A stretch of 64,000 nt of DNA from CATQHW01 sp965243545 (lineage in GTDB: Bacteria; Spirochaetota; Spirochaetia; SZUA-6; Bin103). Shown here in pieces: positions 32,745 to 40,959 of this stretch. Location: positions 310,001 to 374,000 of the forward strand of contig OZ251573.1 of assembly GCA_965243545.1 (NCBI GenBank), in the 5' to 3' direction. The notes under the pieces were generated by a model that made no database searches, was not told the origin of the DNA, and worked only from the letters and a program-made list of their open reading frames with translations. Within the stretch, counting starts at the first letter, position 1; every line of letters starts with the position of its first letter. A program made the position numbers and the translations under genes.

Positions 32745-33683
32745 ATGTCCGGCGTCAACGGACGGAACGGGACGGCAAACGGCACCGCAAAGGCGGCGGA
32801 CGGCTCGAACGGGGCCAACGGTTCGGGCGGCGCCGGGCCGCGGCACGTCGGCATCATCATGGACGGCAACCGGCGCTGGGCCGAAGCGCGGCGCCTGTCG
32901 CGCTACGACGGGTACCGGGCCGGCACCGACGCCGTGCGCGGGGCGGTCGAGTGCGCGGCCGACCTCGGCATCCGCGTGCTGACGCTGTATGCGTTCTCCT
33001 CGGACAACTGGCGCCGGCCGTCCGGTGAGGTGCAGATCCTGCTGTGGCTGTTCCAGTGGTACCTGCAGCGGGAGACCGGCAGCTGCCAGCGGCGGGGGGT
33101 GCGCATCTCGTTCATCGGCCGCCGCGACCGCTTCCCGCAGGCGTTGCAGCGCGAGATCGCGCGGAGCGAGGCGGCGACGCGGACCTGCGACCGGCTGCTG
33201 CTGCGCATCGCCGCCGACTACTCGGCGCGGGACGCCATCCTGGCCGCGGCCGCCCGGTTGCCGGCCGGCGGCGCGCCGACGCGGCACGACTTTGCCCGCA
33301 CGCTCACCGGCGGCAGCGGCGAGCTGGCCGACGTCGACCTGATCGTGCGCACCGGGGGCGAGCAACGGCTGAGCGACTTTCTGCTCTGGGAGGCCGCCTA
33401 CGCCGAGCTGGTCTTCACGCAGACGCTCTGGCCGGACTTCACGCGGGCCGATCTGGACGCGGCCATCGTCGAGTTCCGCCGGCGCGAACGGCGCTTCGGC
33501 GGCATGGTCGCCTGCGGTCAGCGGCCGGCATCCGCGAACGGCGCCGGGGCCAACGGCGCAAACGGCGTGAACGGCGCCGTCCCGGCCGGTCGACTAGACA
33601 CCGCGCCGGACGTTAGGGTAACGGGCGACACAGCATCCGGGGACGGGCTGGTCGCCCACGCGCGCCAACCGTCCCCAGAGTGA
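32745..33683 (+). CDS. uppS: isoprenyl transferase (undecaprenyl diphosphate synthase family)
   Basis: A 312-residue cis-prenyltransferase that makes the lipid carrier for peptidoglycan from farnesyl and isopentenyl diphosphates. Motifs in order: GIIMDGNRRWA (catalytic Asp), YAFSSDNWRRPSGEV, RTGGEQRLSDFLLWEAAYAEL and WPDF. The histidine of the usual FGHxxG after motif I is replaced (YDGYRAG). Both ends carry Asn-Gly-rich low-complexity tails (about residues 4-28, and from about 263) not normal for the family. The ATG at 32745 is the last start before the N-terminal tail; upstream starts would add Arg-rich residues without family match. Confidence 0.85.
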   Translation: MSGVNGRNGTANGTAKAADGSNGANGSGGAGPRHVGIIMDGNRRWAEARRLSRYDGYRAGTDAVRGAVECAADLGIRVLTLYAFSSDNWRRPSGEVQILLWLFQWYLQRETGSCQRRGVRISFIGRRDRFPQALQREIARSEAATRTCDRLLLRIAADYSARDAILAAAARLPAGGAPTRHDFARTLTGGSGELADVDLIVRTGGEQRLSDFLLWEAAYAELVFTQTLWPDFTRADLDAAIVEFRRRERRFGGMVACGQRPASANGAGANGANGVNGAVPAGRLDTAPDVRVTGDTASGDGLVAHARQPSPE

Positions 33684-33693
33684 GGTAATCCCC

Positions 33694-34113
33694 ATGCCAT
33701 ACGATCCCGCGATGGTGCAGCCGATGCGCGACGAGCTTGCGCGCGCCGGCGTCGCCGAGCTACAGGCCCCGGAGGAAGTCGACCGGTTCATGACGAAGAC
33801 CGACGGCACCGCGTTTCTGGTGGTCAACTCCGTCTGCGGTTGCGCCGCCGGCAGCGCCCGCCCGGCGGTCACCCTGGCGTTGCAGCAGGAACCCCGGCCG
33901 CAACGCGTCGCCACCGTCTTCGCCGGACAGGACCTGGAGGCGACCGAGCGGGCGCGCAGCTACTTTGCCGACTATCCGCCGTCCAGCCCCTCGTTCGCGC
34001 TGTTCCGTGACGGTGAGCTGGTGCACCTGTTTCCCCGCCACCGCATCGAGGGGCGCGATCCGCGGTCGATCGCCGCCGACCTGCGGAAGCTGTTCGACCG
34101 CCACTGCGGCTGA
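33694..34113 (+). CDS. bacilliredoxin, BrxA/BrxB (YphP/YqiW) family
   Basis: A 139-residue thioredoxin-like protein of the former DUF1094 family. The redox motif CGC sits in VVNSVCGCAAGSARPAV (about residues 48-64), as in bacilliredoxins that remove bacillithiol or other low-molecular-weight thiols from proteins. The following strand/helix pattern and PSSPSFALFRDGELVH match the family. The ATG at 33694 follows GTGAGGTAATCCCC. It begins 10 nt after uppS. Whether this spirochaete makes bacillithiol is not known from the window. Confidence 0.85.
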   Translation: MPYDPAMVQPMRDELARAGVAELQAPEEVDRFMTKTDGTAFLVVNSVCGCAAGSARPAVTLALQQEPRPQRVATVFAGQDLEATERARSYFADYPPSSPSFALFRDGELVHLFPRHRIEGRDPRSIAADLRKLFDRHCG

Positions 34114-34151
34114 CTCCGCGAACCCGAACCGGCGCGTAGAGCGGACTGCAC

Positions 34152-34481
34152 GTGGCTGAACGCCGACGATCGTTCGCGGCCCCGGAACACCGGCATCTCG
34201 GTGAGCTGCACGGCATAACCGTAGCGGTCGATACCGATGGCCCCCTGTACGTCGGACGCTTCTTCGAAGAGCGCGACGGCTCCCTGCTGCTGTTGGACGC
34301 GGCCTCGCATGAAGAAGGGGCCGGCGGCCTCTCCAAGGCGGAGTACCTGTCGCGGGCGGCGCGCTACGGAATATGGAAGCAGTTTCCGAGCGTGTCGGTG
34401 CCGCGGTCCGGCGTGACGTTCGTGTGCCGTCTGGCGGACGTGGACGGCGGCGCCGACGGCGTAGATGACGCTCCGGCGTGA
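34152..34481 (+). CDS. hypothetical protein
   Basis: A 109-residue protein, probably beta-rich in its first half (LGELHGITVAVDTDGPLYVGRFFEERDGSLLLLDA) with an acidic C-terminus. No known domain is recognised. The start is a GTG at 34152. The end overlaps the frame of the downstream lipoprotein gene by 4 nt if that gene uses its earliest start (34478). The strand, spacing and codon use fit the surrounding operon. Confidence 0.5.
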   Translation: MAERRRSFAAPEHRHLGELHGITVAVDTDGPLYVGRFFEERDGSLLLLDAASHEEGAGGLSKAEYLSRAARYGIWKQFPSVSVPRSGVTFVCRLADVDGGADGVDDAPA

Positions 34482-34531
34482 CCCGGTGCTGCCTTGCGGC
34501 CGCGTGGCCGGCTGCCACGTGGCCGGCCGCC

Positions 34532-35140
34532 ATGCGGCGGGCGGTCATGCTGCCGGCGGCGCTGCTGACGCTGGCAGGGTGCGGCCGTGACGTCGAGGTC
34601 CGTACCTACCGAGAGGTGACGATAGCACCGACGGCGGTCGGCGCGCTGTTCGATTCGACCGGCGCCGACGCCGGCGCGCGCGCGGGAACGGAACGGAACT
34701 GGCTGTGGGCCACCCCGAGCGAGTGGAGCGAGCTGCCCGGCGACGGGCTGCGGGTAGCGCGGTTCGGGCTTCCCGGCGGCGGCCAGAGCACCGTCGTGGT
34801 GCTGGCCGGCGACGCCGGCGGGGTGGAAGCCAACGTGCGGCGGTGGCTCACGCAGCTCGGCCTTGATCTGCCTGCCGACCGCCTGCGCACCTTCCTGAGC
34901 AGCGCATCGTCGGTGCGGGGCGGACTCGACTTCACCGTCTTCGACTTCATTCCCCTGGTCGCCGGCCGGGACGATACGGCGTTCCTGACCGGGATCGCCT
35001 CGGACGGCGGGCAGACCCTGTTCGTCAAGGCCGAAGCTCCGGCCCGCGTCCTGGCCGGGCAGCGGGACGCGTTCGCCGACCTCCTCATCTCGCTCCGCCC
35101 GCGCTCCGCCGATGACGGCAACGGCGCCTACGGGGACTGA
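34532..35140 (+). CDS. putative lipoprotein
   Basis: A 202-residue protein with a lipoprotein signal, MRRAVMLPAALLTLAGC. The LTLAGC lipobox would give a lipidated cysteine at residue 17. The mature part contains LWATPSEWSELPGDGLRVARFGLPGG, then VEANVRRWLTQLGLDLP, with mixed alpha/beta character but no named domain. The frame is open from a GTG/ATG-type start at 34478, which would put extra Trp/Ala residues in front of the signal; 34532 gives the better signal peptide. It ends 11 nt before resB, so a role near cytochrome c maturation or the electron chain is possible but unproven. Confidence 0.6.
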   Translation: MRRAVMLPAALLTLAGCGRDVEVRTYREVTIAPTAVGALFDSTGADAGARAGTERNWLWATPSEWSELPGDGLRVARFGLPGGGQSTVVVLAGDAGGVEANVRRWLTQLGLDLPADRLRTFLSSASSVRGGLDFTVFDFIPLVAGRDDTAFLTGIASDGGQTLFVKAEAPARVLAGQRDAFADLLISLRPRSADDGNGAYGD

Positions 35141-35151
35141 GGCTAGACGGG

Positions 35152-36297
35152 ATGTTGGTCCAGGCGGTCCGGCGCAGCCGGCTGGTGCGGGTGGCGATCG
35201 ACCTGCGGGTCACCGTGGTCTGCTTGGCGCTGCTGCTCCTGCTGACGCTGCTCGGCACCTTTCATCAGGTGTCCCACGGCCTCTACGACGCTCAGCAGCG
35301 CTACTTCGGAGCCTGGGTCACGCTGGTGGGCGGCATCGTGCCGCTGCCCGGCGCGCAGCTGGTGCTCTGGGCGCTGTTTCTGAACCTGCTGGCGGTCACC
35401 GTCTTCCGGTTCGTCTACCGGTGGTCGAGGGTCGGCATCCTGATCATCCATCTCGGCATGTTCGTGATGTTCTTCGGCATGTTCTTCACCTCCTACTTCG
35501 CGCAGGAGTCGAACCTGCGGCTGCAGGAAGGGGAGTGGCGCAACACCAGCGACGACTACTACGAGTGGGAGGTCGCCGCGTGGCGTGAGGGGACGGAGAC
35601 GCGGGAGGTGAGCGCCGTCGACCTGCGGCGTCTGGACCGCGGCGACCGGGTGGCGCTGCCGGCGCTCGGTCTGACCGTGCTGGTGCAAGAGAACTACCCG
35701 AGCGCGGACGCCTTTCTGCCGCCGGAAGGCAGCGCCAGCCCGCTGCTCAACGCGCGCGGCATCGCCGACCTGCAGCCGCGGCGGCGCTCGGTCCGCCCGG
35801 AGGAGAATCAGCCCGGCGTGATCCTGCAGGTGAGCGGCGCTTCCGAAAGCGCGGGGCTGGCGTTGTGGGCGCTCGACCCCGCGCCGACCCCGGTGACGCT
35901 GGGCGGCCGGCGCTACGCATTCTCCCTGCGCCGCGTGCGCCGCCCGTTGCCGGCGCTGATCGGCCTGCAGGACTTCCGCGCCGAGTTCTACCCCGGCACC
36001 GACACGCCCCGGTCGTTCGAGAGCGACGTGGTCGTGGAGGCGCCCGGCACGCGGCGGCCGGTGCTGATCTCCATGAACAAGCCGTTGCGGTTCGAAGGAT
36101 TCACCTTCTATCAGGCTTCCTACGACTTCGATGCGGCCGGCGCCGCCTACTCGACGTTCGCCGTCGTGGAGAATCGCGGCCGCATCGTGCCGTACGTGGC
36201 GACCGCCCTGATCGCCATCGGCTTGACCGTCCACTTCGTGCAGACGCTGGTCCGTCCCGGCCGGCGCCGCCGCGGCGCCGCGCAGGAGTCGTCGTGA
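35152..36297 (+). CDS. resB: cytochrome c biogenesis protein ResB (Ccs1)
   Basis: A 381-residue ResB-family protein, one half of the system II haem delivery and ligation complex. Transmembrane segments lie at about residues 19-40, 60-85 and 97-120. A large periplasmic domain follows (about residues 125-345), with MNKPLRFEGFTFYQASYDF near its end, and a final membrane span at about residue 350. This layout is normal for ResB. The ATG at 35152 precedes the first span. The stop overlaps the GTG of ccsA (GTGA), so the two partners are translationally coupled. Confidence 0.88.
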   Translation: MLVQAVRRSRLVRVAIDLRVTVVCLALLLLLTLLGTFHQVSHGLYDAQQRYFGAWVTLVGGIVPLPGAQLVLWALFLNLLAVTVFRFVYRWSRVGILIIHLGMFVMFFGMFFTSYFAQESNLRLQEGEWRNTSDDYYEWEVAAWREGTETREVSAVDLRRLDRGDRVALPALGLTVLVQENYPSADAFLPPEGSASPLLNARGIADLQPRRRSVRPEENQPGVILQVSGASESAGLALWALDPAPTPVTLGGRRYAFSLRRVRRPLPALIGLQDFRAEFYPGTDTPRSFESDVVVEAPGTRRPVLISMNKPLRFEGFTFYQASYDFDAAGAAYSTFAVVENRGRIVPYVATALIAIGLTVHFVQTLVRPGRRRRGAAQESS

Positions 36298-38315
36298 GCG
36301 CCGGCCCGGCCCCGCTGATCGGCCCCTCCGCCGGCATGGCGCGGTCGACGCGCCTGCTCCTGCTCGGCGTGCTGGCGGTGCTGGCGGTGCTGGCGCTGTC
36401 GATGATCGGACGCTTCGGGCGCGGCGACCGCTCTACCGGATACGCGCCGCCGGCGCCGCAGATCACCAGCGCCGCGGCGTTGCGGCCGCTGATGGTGATA
36501 GAGGACGGGCGCGCCAAGCCGCTCGACAGTTATGCGCGCAATACGCTGCTGCGCTACTCCGGCCGCGAGCGCTACGCCGGTCAGCCGGCGATCGACTGGC
36601 TGGCGCGGGTGCTGTTCACCCCGCAGCAGACCTATCGGGACGAGGTGTTCCTGATCGACCATCCGGAGGTGCTGGAGGCGATCGGCGCGCCGTCCCGAGG
36701 GCGGGGCCGGTACAGCTTCGAGGAGCTGCGCGCCGGCCTGGTGGAGCTCGAGGAACTGGCCGGCTTGGCCGCCGGCGTCCCGGCCGAGCAGCGCAATCCG
36801 GTGCAGCGTGAGTTGATCCGCATCTGGAACAACCTGTTGGACTTCACCGGGCTGCTCGCCGCTTTCCGCTTCACCTACCCGGACCGGGAGGCGTTCCTGG
36901 TCGACTCCGAAGCGGCGGCCGCCGCGCTGCAGCTGCCGGCGCCGGGGCCGTACAGCTATCTCGACGTCGCCTTGCGCCGCGCGCTGGTGGAGGAGCGCGC
37001 CGCCGCGGCGCTCGCCGACCACAGCGAATCCGGCCGGCTCGCCGACGCCGACCGCATCGTGCTCGGCTTGGCGCAGAACCTGCGGCTGTGGGACCAGGCG
37101 TACGGAAGCCTGCCGCTGGCGCTGATTCCGTTGGCGGCCGGCGGCCAGGAACGGTGGCTCAGTCCGTGGCAGGCGCTGGCGGAGCCGGGCTTGGCTGCCG
37201 TCACCGGCGACGAGTTGATCGCGCTGCGCGACATGCAGGTCGCGTACGTGGAGGGGCGGCAGGCGCGCTTCGATCTTGCCGCGAGCACGTTCGAGACCGC
37301 CCGGGAACGGCGTCTGGGCGCCACCATGGACCTGCCCGAACCGGCGCTGGAGCTCTTCTACCGCCGCGTCGATCCGATCTCCTATGCGCGCTGGGCCTAC
37401 CTGCTCGGCGCGGCGCTGGCGCTGCTGGCACTGCTGGTCGGCCGCCCGCTGGCGGAACGGGCCGGCCTGGGCGCGCTGGCGCTCGGCTTTGCCATCCACA
37501 CCGCCGGCATCGTGCTGCGGATGCTCATAAGCGGCCGGCCGCCGGTCACCAATCTGTACGAAACGTTCGTGTTCGTTTCCTGGGGCGCCGCCGGCGCCGG
37601 CCTCTATCTGCGCCACGTGCGCGGCAACGCCATCGGTACGCTGAGCGGATTGGCGATCGGGTTTCTGCTGCTCTGGATTTCCGGCAAGTTCGCGGCCGAG
37701 GGCGACACGCTGCGGCAGCTGCAGGCGGTCCTGGACACCAACTTCTGGTTGTCGACGCACGTGGTGGTAATCACCAGCGGATATTGCGCCTGCGTGTTCG
37801 CCGGTTTCATCGGCCACGTCTACCTGTTTCAGTTCGTCGAGGGCCGCGCCGATCAAGCTCGTCTGCGCCAGACCTACCGGCTGCTGTTCGGCGCGCTGGC
37901 GTTCGGACTGGTCCTGTCGTTCACCGGCACCATGCTCGGCGGCATCTGGGCCGATCAGTCGTGGGGCCGGTTCTGGGGATGGGATCCCAAGGAGAACGGC
38001 GCCCTGATGATCGTGCTGTGGTGCGCCTTGCTGTTTCACGCTCGGCTCGGAAAGATGATCCGCGAGTACGGCATGGCGGTCGGCTCGGTGATCGGCATCA
38101 TGGTGGTGATGCTCGCTTGGTTCGGGATCAACGAGCTCGGGGTGGGGCTCCACTCCTACGGCTTTACCGAAGGGGTGCTCCCCGGACTGCTCGTCTACGC
38201 CGCCATCGAGGCGGTCTTTCTGGCGGCGATCGCGCTGCTGGCCCGCCGGCGGCTCCGGCGCCCGGCCGCCGCGGCGCAGAGCAGGGTGCGCGCGCCGGCG
38301 GCTCAACGTGGATGA
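36294..38315 (+). CDS. ccsA: cytochrome c biogenesis protein CcsA (ResC) with long N-terminal domain
   Basis: A 673-residue protein. After a first membrane span (about residues 15-35) comes a periplasmic domain of some 330 residues, then about eight membrane segments. The haem-handling WWD signature is SWGRFWGWDPKENGA (about residue 557). Likely haem-ligand histidines are in AIHTAGIVL, STHVVVITSGY and GVGLHSYGF. It exports and presents haem to apocytochromes together with ResB. Frames open upstream from 35865 are shadows of resB; the GTG at 36294 overlapping the resB stop is the start. The extra N-terminal domain resembles the fused forms found in Bacteroidota and spirochaetes. Confidence 0.88.
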   Translation: MSAGPAPLIGPSAGMARSTRLLLLGVLAVLAVLALSMIGRFGRGDRSTGYAPPAPQITSAAALRPLMVIEDGRAKPLDSYARNTLLRYSGRERYAGQPAIDWLARVLFTPQQTYRDEVFLIDHPEVLEAIGAPSRGRGRYSFEELRAGLVELEELAGLAAGVPAEQRNPVQRELIRIWNNLLDFTGLLAAFRFTYPDREAFLVDSEAAAAALQLPAPGPYSYLDVALRRALVEERAAAALADHSESGRLADADRIVLGLAQNLRLWDQAYGSLPLALIPLAAGGQERWLSPWQALAEPGLAAVTGDELIALRDMQVAYVEGRQARFDLAASTFETARERRLGATMDLPEPALELFYRRVDPISYARWAYLLGAALALLALLVGRPLAERAGLGALALGFAIHTAGIVLRMLISGRPPVTNLYETFVFVSWGAAGAGLYLRHVRGNAIGTLSGLAIGFLLLWISGKFAAEGDTLRQLQAVLDTNFWLSTHVVVITSGYCACVFAGFIGHVYLFQFVEGRADQARLRQTYRLLFGALAFGLVLSFTGTMLGGIWADQSWGRFWGWDPKENGALMIVLWCALLFHARLGKMIREYGMAVGSVIGIMVVMLAWFGINELGVGLHSYGFTEGVLPGLLVYAAIEAVFLAAIALLARRRLRRPAAAAQSRVRAPAAQRG

Positions 38316-39082
38316 GCCGCCGCTCGCCGCGCTCGACGCCGCGGCGTCCAACGCCGGCGCGCATGACGTTCCTGGAACACGCCGAGGAACTGCGCCGGCG
38401 CGTGATCGTGTCGCTGGCCGCCGCGGCGGTGGCTGCCGGCGTCTGCTACGCGCTGCATGAATCGATCCTGGACCTGCTGCTGGCGCCGCTCGAACCGATC
38501 CGGGCGCGGCTCGGCGAGCAGCAACTCTACGCGACGTCGCTGTTCGAGGGGTTTCTGGTACGCGTGAAGGTGGCGCTGCTGGCCGGGGTGGTCGTGTCGC
38601 TGCCCGTGCACGGGTACAACGTGGTCCGGTTCGTCTTTCCCGCCCTGCAGCCGCGGGAGCGGCGCGTGATCGCCGGCTCGCTTGCGGTCAGCCTGGCGCT
38701 GGTCTGCGCCGGCTTTCTCTACGGGTACTACCGGGTGGTGCCGCTGTCGGTCGAGTTTCTTACCGGGCCGGGATTCGTCCCGGAGCGGGTGGGGCTCCTG
38801 CTCAGCTACGACCGCAACGTGTTCTACCTGCTGCAGCTGCTGCTGGTCTTTGCGTTGGTGTTCCAGATGCCGGTGGTGCTGCTGCTCCTGCTGCGCGCCG
38901 GCGTGGTGACCCGCCGCGGGCTGCTGCGGTTCAGCCGCTTCGCCATCGTCGGCATGTTCGCGCTGGCGGCGCTGGTCACGCCGCCGGACGTCGTGTCGCA
39001 GATCAGTTTGGCGCTGCCGATGGTGGGCATGTTCTTCCTGACCATCCTGATCGCCCGTATCTTCCGCCTGGGAGAGGGGTGA
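38312..39082 (+). CDS. tatC: Sec-independent protein translocase TatC
   Basis: A 256-residue TatC with six membrane segments. The N-terminal signature MTFLEHAEELRRRV is the twin-arginine recognition site (FxEHLxELRxR). FALVFQMPVVLLLLL and ALVTPPDVVSQISLALP are the later conserved blocks. It receives folded substrates with RR signals. The ATG at 38312 overlaps the ccsA stop (ATGA), and the stop overlaps the tatB ATG at 39082. The frame open upstream from 37088 is a shadow of ccsA. Confidence 0.93.
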   Translation: MSRRSPRSTPRRPTPARMTFLEHAEELRRRVIVSLAAAAVAAGVCYALHESILDLLLAPLEPIRARLGEQQLYATSLFEGFLVRVKVALLAGVVVSLPVHGYNVVRFVFPALQPRERRVIAGSLAVSLALVCAGFLYGYYRVVPLSVEFLTGPGFVPERVGLLLSYDRNVFYLLQLLLVFALVFQMPVVLLLLLRAGVVTRRGLLRFSRFAIVGMFALAALVTPPDVVSQISLALPMVGMFFLTILIARIFRLGEG

Positions 39083-39444
39083 TGTTCGGTCTGGGCATCT
39101 GGGAGATCGCCGCCATAGCGCTGGTGATCGTGGTGTTCGTCAAACCGAGCGAGCTGCCGAACGCCGCGCGCACCGCCGGCCGGGTGGTGCGGCGCGTCCG
39201 CACCGGCATAGCCCGAGCCAAGGCGGAGATGCGCCAAGTGAGCACCGCGTTGGAGCGCGCGGCGAACGCGCCGGCGTCGGAGCAGGCGGCGTCCGACGGC
39301 GCGGCTGCCGAGCGCGATCGCGGCGCGCCGCCGGAGGACCGGATCCATCCGATGCGGACGCAACCGCCGGAGGACGAGCAAGACGCCGGCGGGCGGCCGG
39401 GTTATACTGCCGGCGCCTCGTCCGGGGACGCGGCAGAGAGGTAG
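39082..39444 (+). CDS. tatB: Sec-independent protein translocase TatB-like
   Basis: A 120-residue single-span protein. MFGLGIWEIAAIALVIVVFV is the membrane helix. KPSELPNAARTAGRVVRRVRTGIARAKAEM is the amphipathic helix, starting with the P that follows the short hinge, as in TatB. The rest is an acidic, disordered tail. The ATG at 39082 overlaps the tatC stop. It could also act as a second TatA, but the longer tail and the order favour TatB. A TATACT hexamer at about 39404-39409, in its 3' end, could provide an internal promoter for tatA. Confidence 0.8.
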   Translation: MFGLGIWEIAAIALVIVVFVKPSELPNAARTAGRVVRRVRTGIARAKAEMRQVSTALERAANAPASEQAASDGAAAERDRGAPPEDRIHPMRTQPPEDEQDAGGRPGYTAGASSGDAAER

Positions 39445-39450
39445 CAAGTC

Positions 39451-39690
39451 ATGCTTGGTCATCCGGAGATACTGATCGTCGGCGTGATCGTCCTGGTGCT
39501 GTTCGGCGCCTCGGCCATCCCGCGGTTCGCCCGCTCAGTCGGCCGCGCCAAGGCGGAGTTCGAGAAGGGGCTCACCACCGGCCAGAAGGACGCCAGCGGC
39601 CAAGTCGCCAGCGGCCAAATGGCCGACGGGGAAGGGGACGACAAGGCGGTGGGGCAGCAGGCAGAGGAGTCCGGCAAAAGGACCCGATAA
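39451..39690 (+). CDS. tatA: Sec-independent protein translocase TatA
   Basis: A 79-residue TatA. The membrane helix is PEILIVGVIVLVLFG and the amphipathic helix is IPRFARSVGRAKAEFEKG, with the conserved FG at the hinge. The tail is polar and contains the repeat ASGQVASGQMADG. It is the last gene of the resB-ccsA-tatC-tatB-tatA run. The order tatC-tatB-tatA is the reverse of the common tatABC. It converges on coaBC with only 21 nt between stops; GGCGCC repeats at 39702-39721 could form a weak shared hairpin. Confidence 0.88.
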   Translation: MLGHPEILIVGVIVLVLFGASAIPRFARSVGRAKAEFEKGLTTGQKDASGQVASGQMADGEGDDKAVGQQAEESGKRTR

Positions 39691-39711
39691 GCGACGCGCC
39701 GGCGCCAAGCG

Positions 39712-40959
39712 TCAGGCGCCGGGCGGCCCCGCCGCGCCGAACAGCCCGGCCACCCGGTCGAGCAGCCGGTGCGCCGCCTGCTCCTTCGGCATCTCGGCGA
39801 GCGGCTCCGCGGCTCCCGTCCGATCGATCAACGTCAGCGCGACTTGCGCCGCGCCGAACGGCCGGCGGTCGGCGCCGACCGCGTTGGCGGCGATCAGGTC
39901 GAGCCGCTTCGCCTCCAGCTTGCCGCGCGCTCGGTCCAGCAGCCGTTTGGTCTCGGCGGCGAACCCGACCACCACCGCCGGCCGCTGCCAGCCGTCCCGG
40001 CCGGCGGCCAGCGCCGCCAGGATGTCCTCGGTCGGCTCCAATGCAATGGTGAGCGCCGGGCGGTCCGCCTTCTTGATCTTGCCCGGCGCCGGTTCGGCGG
40101 GACGGAAGTCGGCGACCGCCGCCGCCATGACCAGCGCGTCGCAGACCGGCAGGCGGCGCTTGACCGCGTCCGCCATCTCGGCCGCGCTCTCCACCGGGAC
40201 CGGGGTGATGCCGGGCTCCGGCTCGGCCGCCGCCGCGGTCACCAGGGTGACGGCCGCGCCGCGGTCGCGCGCGGCCGCGGCGACGGCGGCGCCCATCAGA
40301 CCGGACGAGCGGTTGGTGAGCGTCCGCACGGGGTCGACCGCTTCGCGCGTGCCGCCGGCGGTGACCAGCACGGTCCGGCCGCACAGGTCGCCGCCGGTTC
40401 CCAGCGCGTGGCGGACGTGGCGGGCGATCGCGGCCGGTTCGGCCATGCGCCCGATCCCGTAGGCGCCGGACGCCAGCCGGCCGGCGGCGGGCGGGATGAT
40501 GGTCATGCCGTCGGCGGCCAGCCGCTCCACGTTGCGCTGCGTGGCCGGTTTGTTCCACATCGTGCTCTCCATCGCCGGCGCCACCAGCACCGGCGCGGGG
40601 CTGGCCAGCACGGCGGCGGTCACGACGTCGTCGGCCGCGCCGGCGGCCAGCCGAGCCATGGCGTTGGCGGACGCCGGCGCCACCACCACCACGTCATGCG
40701 CGGCGGCGGTCCGCACGTGCCACACGCCGGCATGGCCGGGATCGAACAGGTCGGTCACCACCGGTTCGCCGGTGATCGCCTGAAAGGTGAGCGGCTGGAT
40801 GAACTTCCGCGCCCCGGCGGACATGACGACCCGGACGCGGAGGCCGAGTTGCACCAGCTCACTCACCAGCGCCGCCGTCTTGTACGCGGCGATGCCGCCG
40901 GTGACGCACACCAGCACCGGCCGGCCGGCCAACGGGCTCCGCGCCGCTCCGGCGCTCAC
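39712..40959 (-). CDS. coaBC: bifunctional phosphopantothenoylcysteine decarboxylase / phosphopantothenate-cysteine ligase
   Basis: A 415-residue CoaBC. The N-terminal CoaC flavoprotein domain (residues 1-185) has VCVTGGIAAYKTAALV, PASANAMARLAAGAADD and the substrate motif APAMESTMWNKPAT. The CoaB domain (from about residue 200) has VLVTAGGTREAVDPVR and LTNRSSGLMGAAVA. Together they convert 4'-phosphopantothenate and cysteine to 4'-phosphopantetheine. The GTG start at 40959 overlaps the coaX stop (GTGA). It is the last gene of panB-panC-coaX-coaBC. Confidence 0.93.
   Translation of the reverse strand: MSAGAARSPLAGRPVLVCVTGGIAAYKTAALVSELVQLGLRVRVVMSAGARKFIQPLTFQAITGEPVVTDLFDPGHAGVWHVRTAAAHDVVVVAPASANAMARLAAGAADDVVTAAVLASPAPVLVAPAMESTMWNKPATQRNVERLAADGMTIIPPAAGRLASGAYGIGRMAEPAAIARHVRHALGTGGDLCGRTVLVTAGGTREAVDPVRTLTNRSSGLMGAAVAAAARDRGAAVTLVTAAAAEPEPGITPVPVESAAEMADAVKRRLPVCDALVMAAAVADFRPAEPAPGKIKKADRPALTIALEPTEDILAALAAGRDGWQRPAVVVGFAAETKRLLDRARGKLEAKRLDLIAANAVGADRRPFGAAQVALTLIDRTGAAEPLAEMPKEQAAHRLLDRVAGLFGAAGPPGA

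Noticed and set aside
32458..32745. A 95-codon frame between the CNNM gene and uppS
   Set aside because: Overlaps the end of the CNNM gene, has Gly/Arg-rich random composition and no start signal; a different frame there gives the small remnant listed.
39702..39721. GGCGCC inverted repeat between tatA and coaBC as a terminator
   Set aside because: A 6-bp self-complementary stem without a T run is expected often at this GC content.
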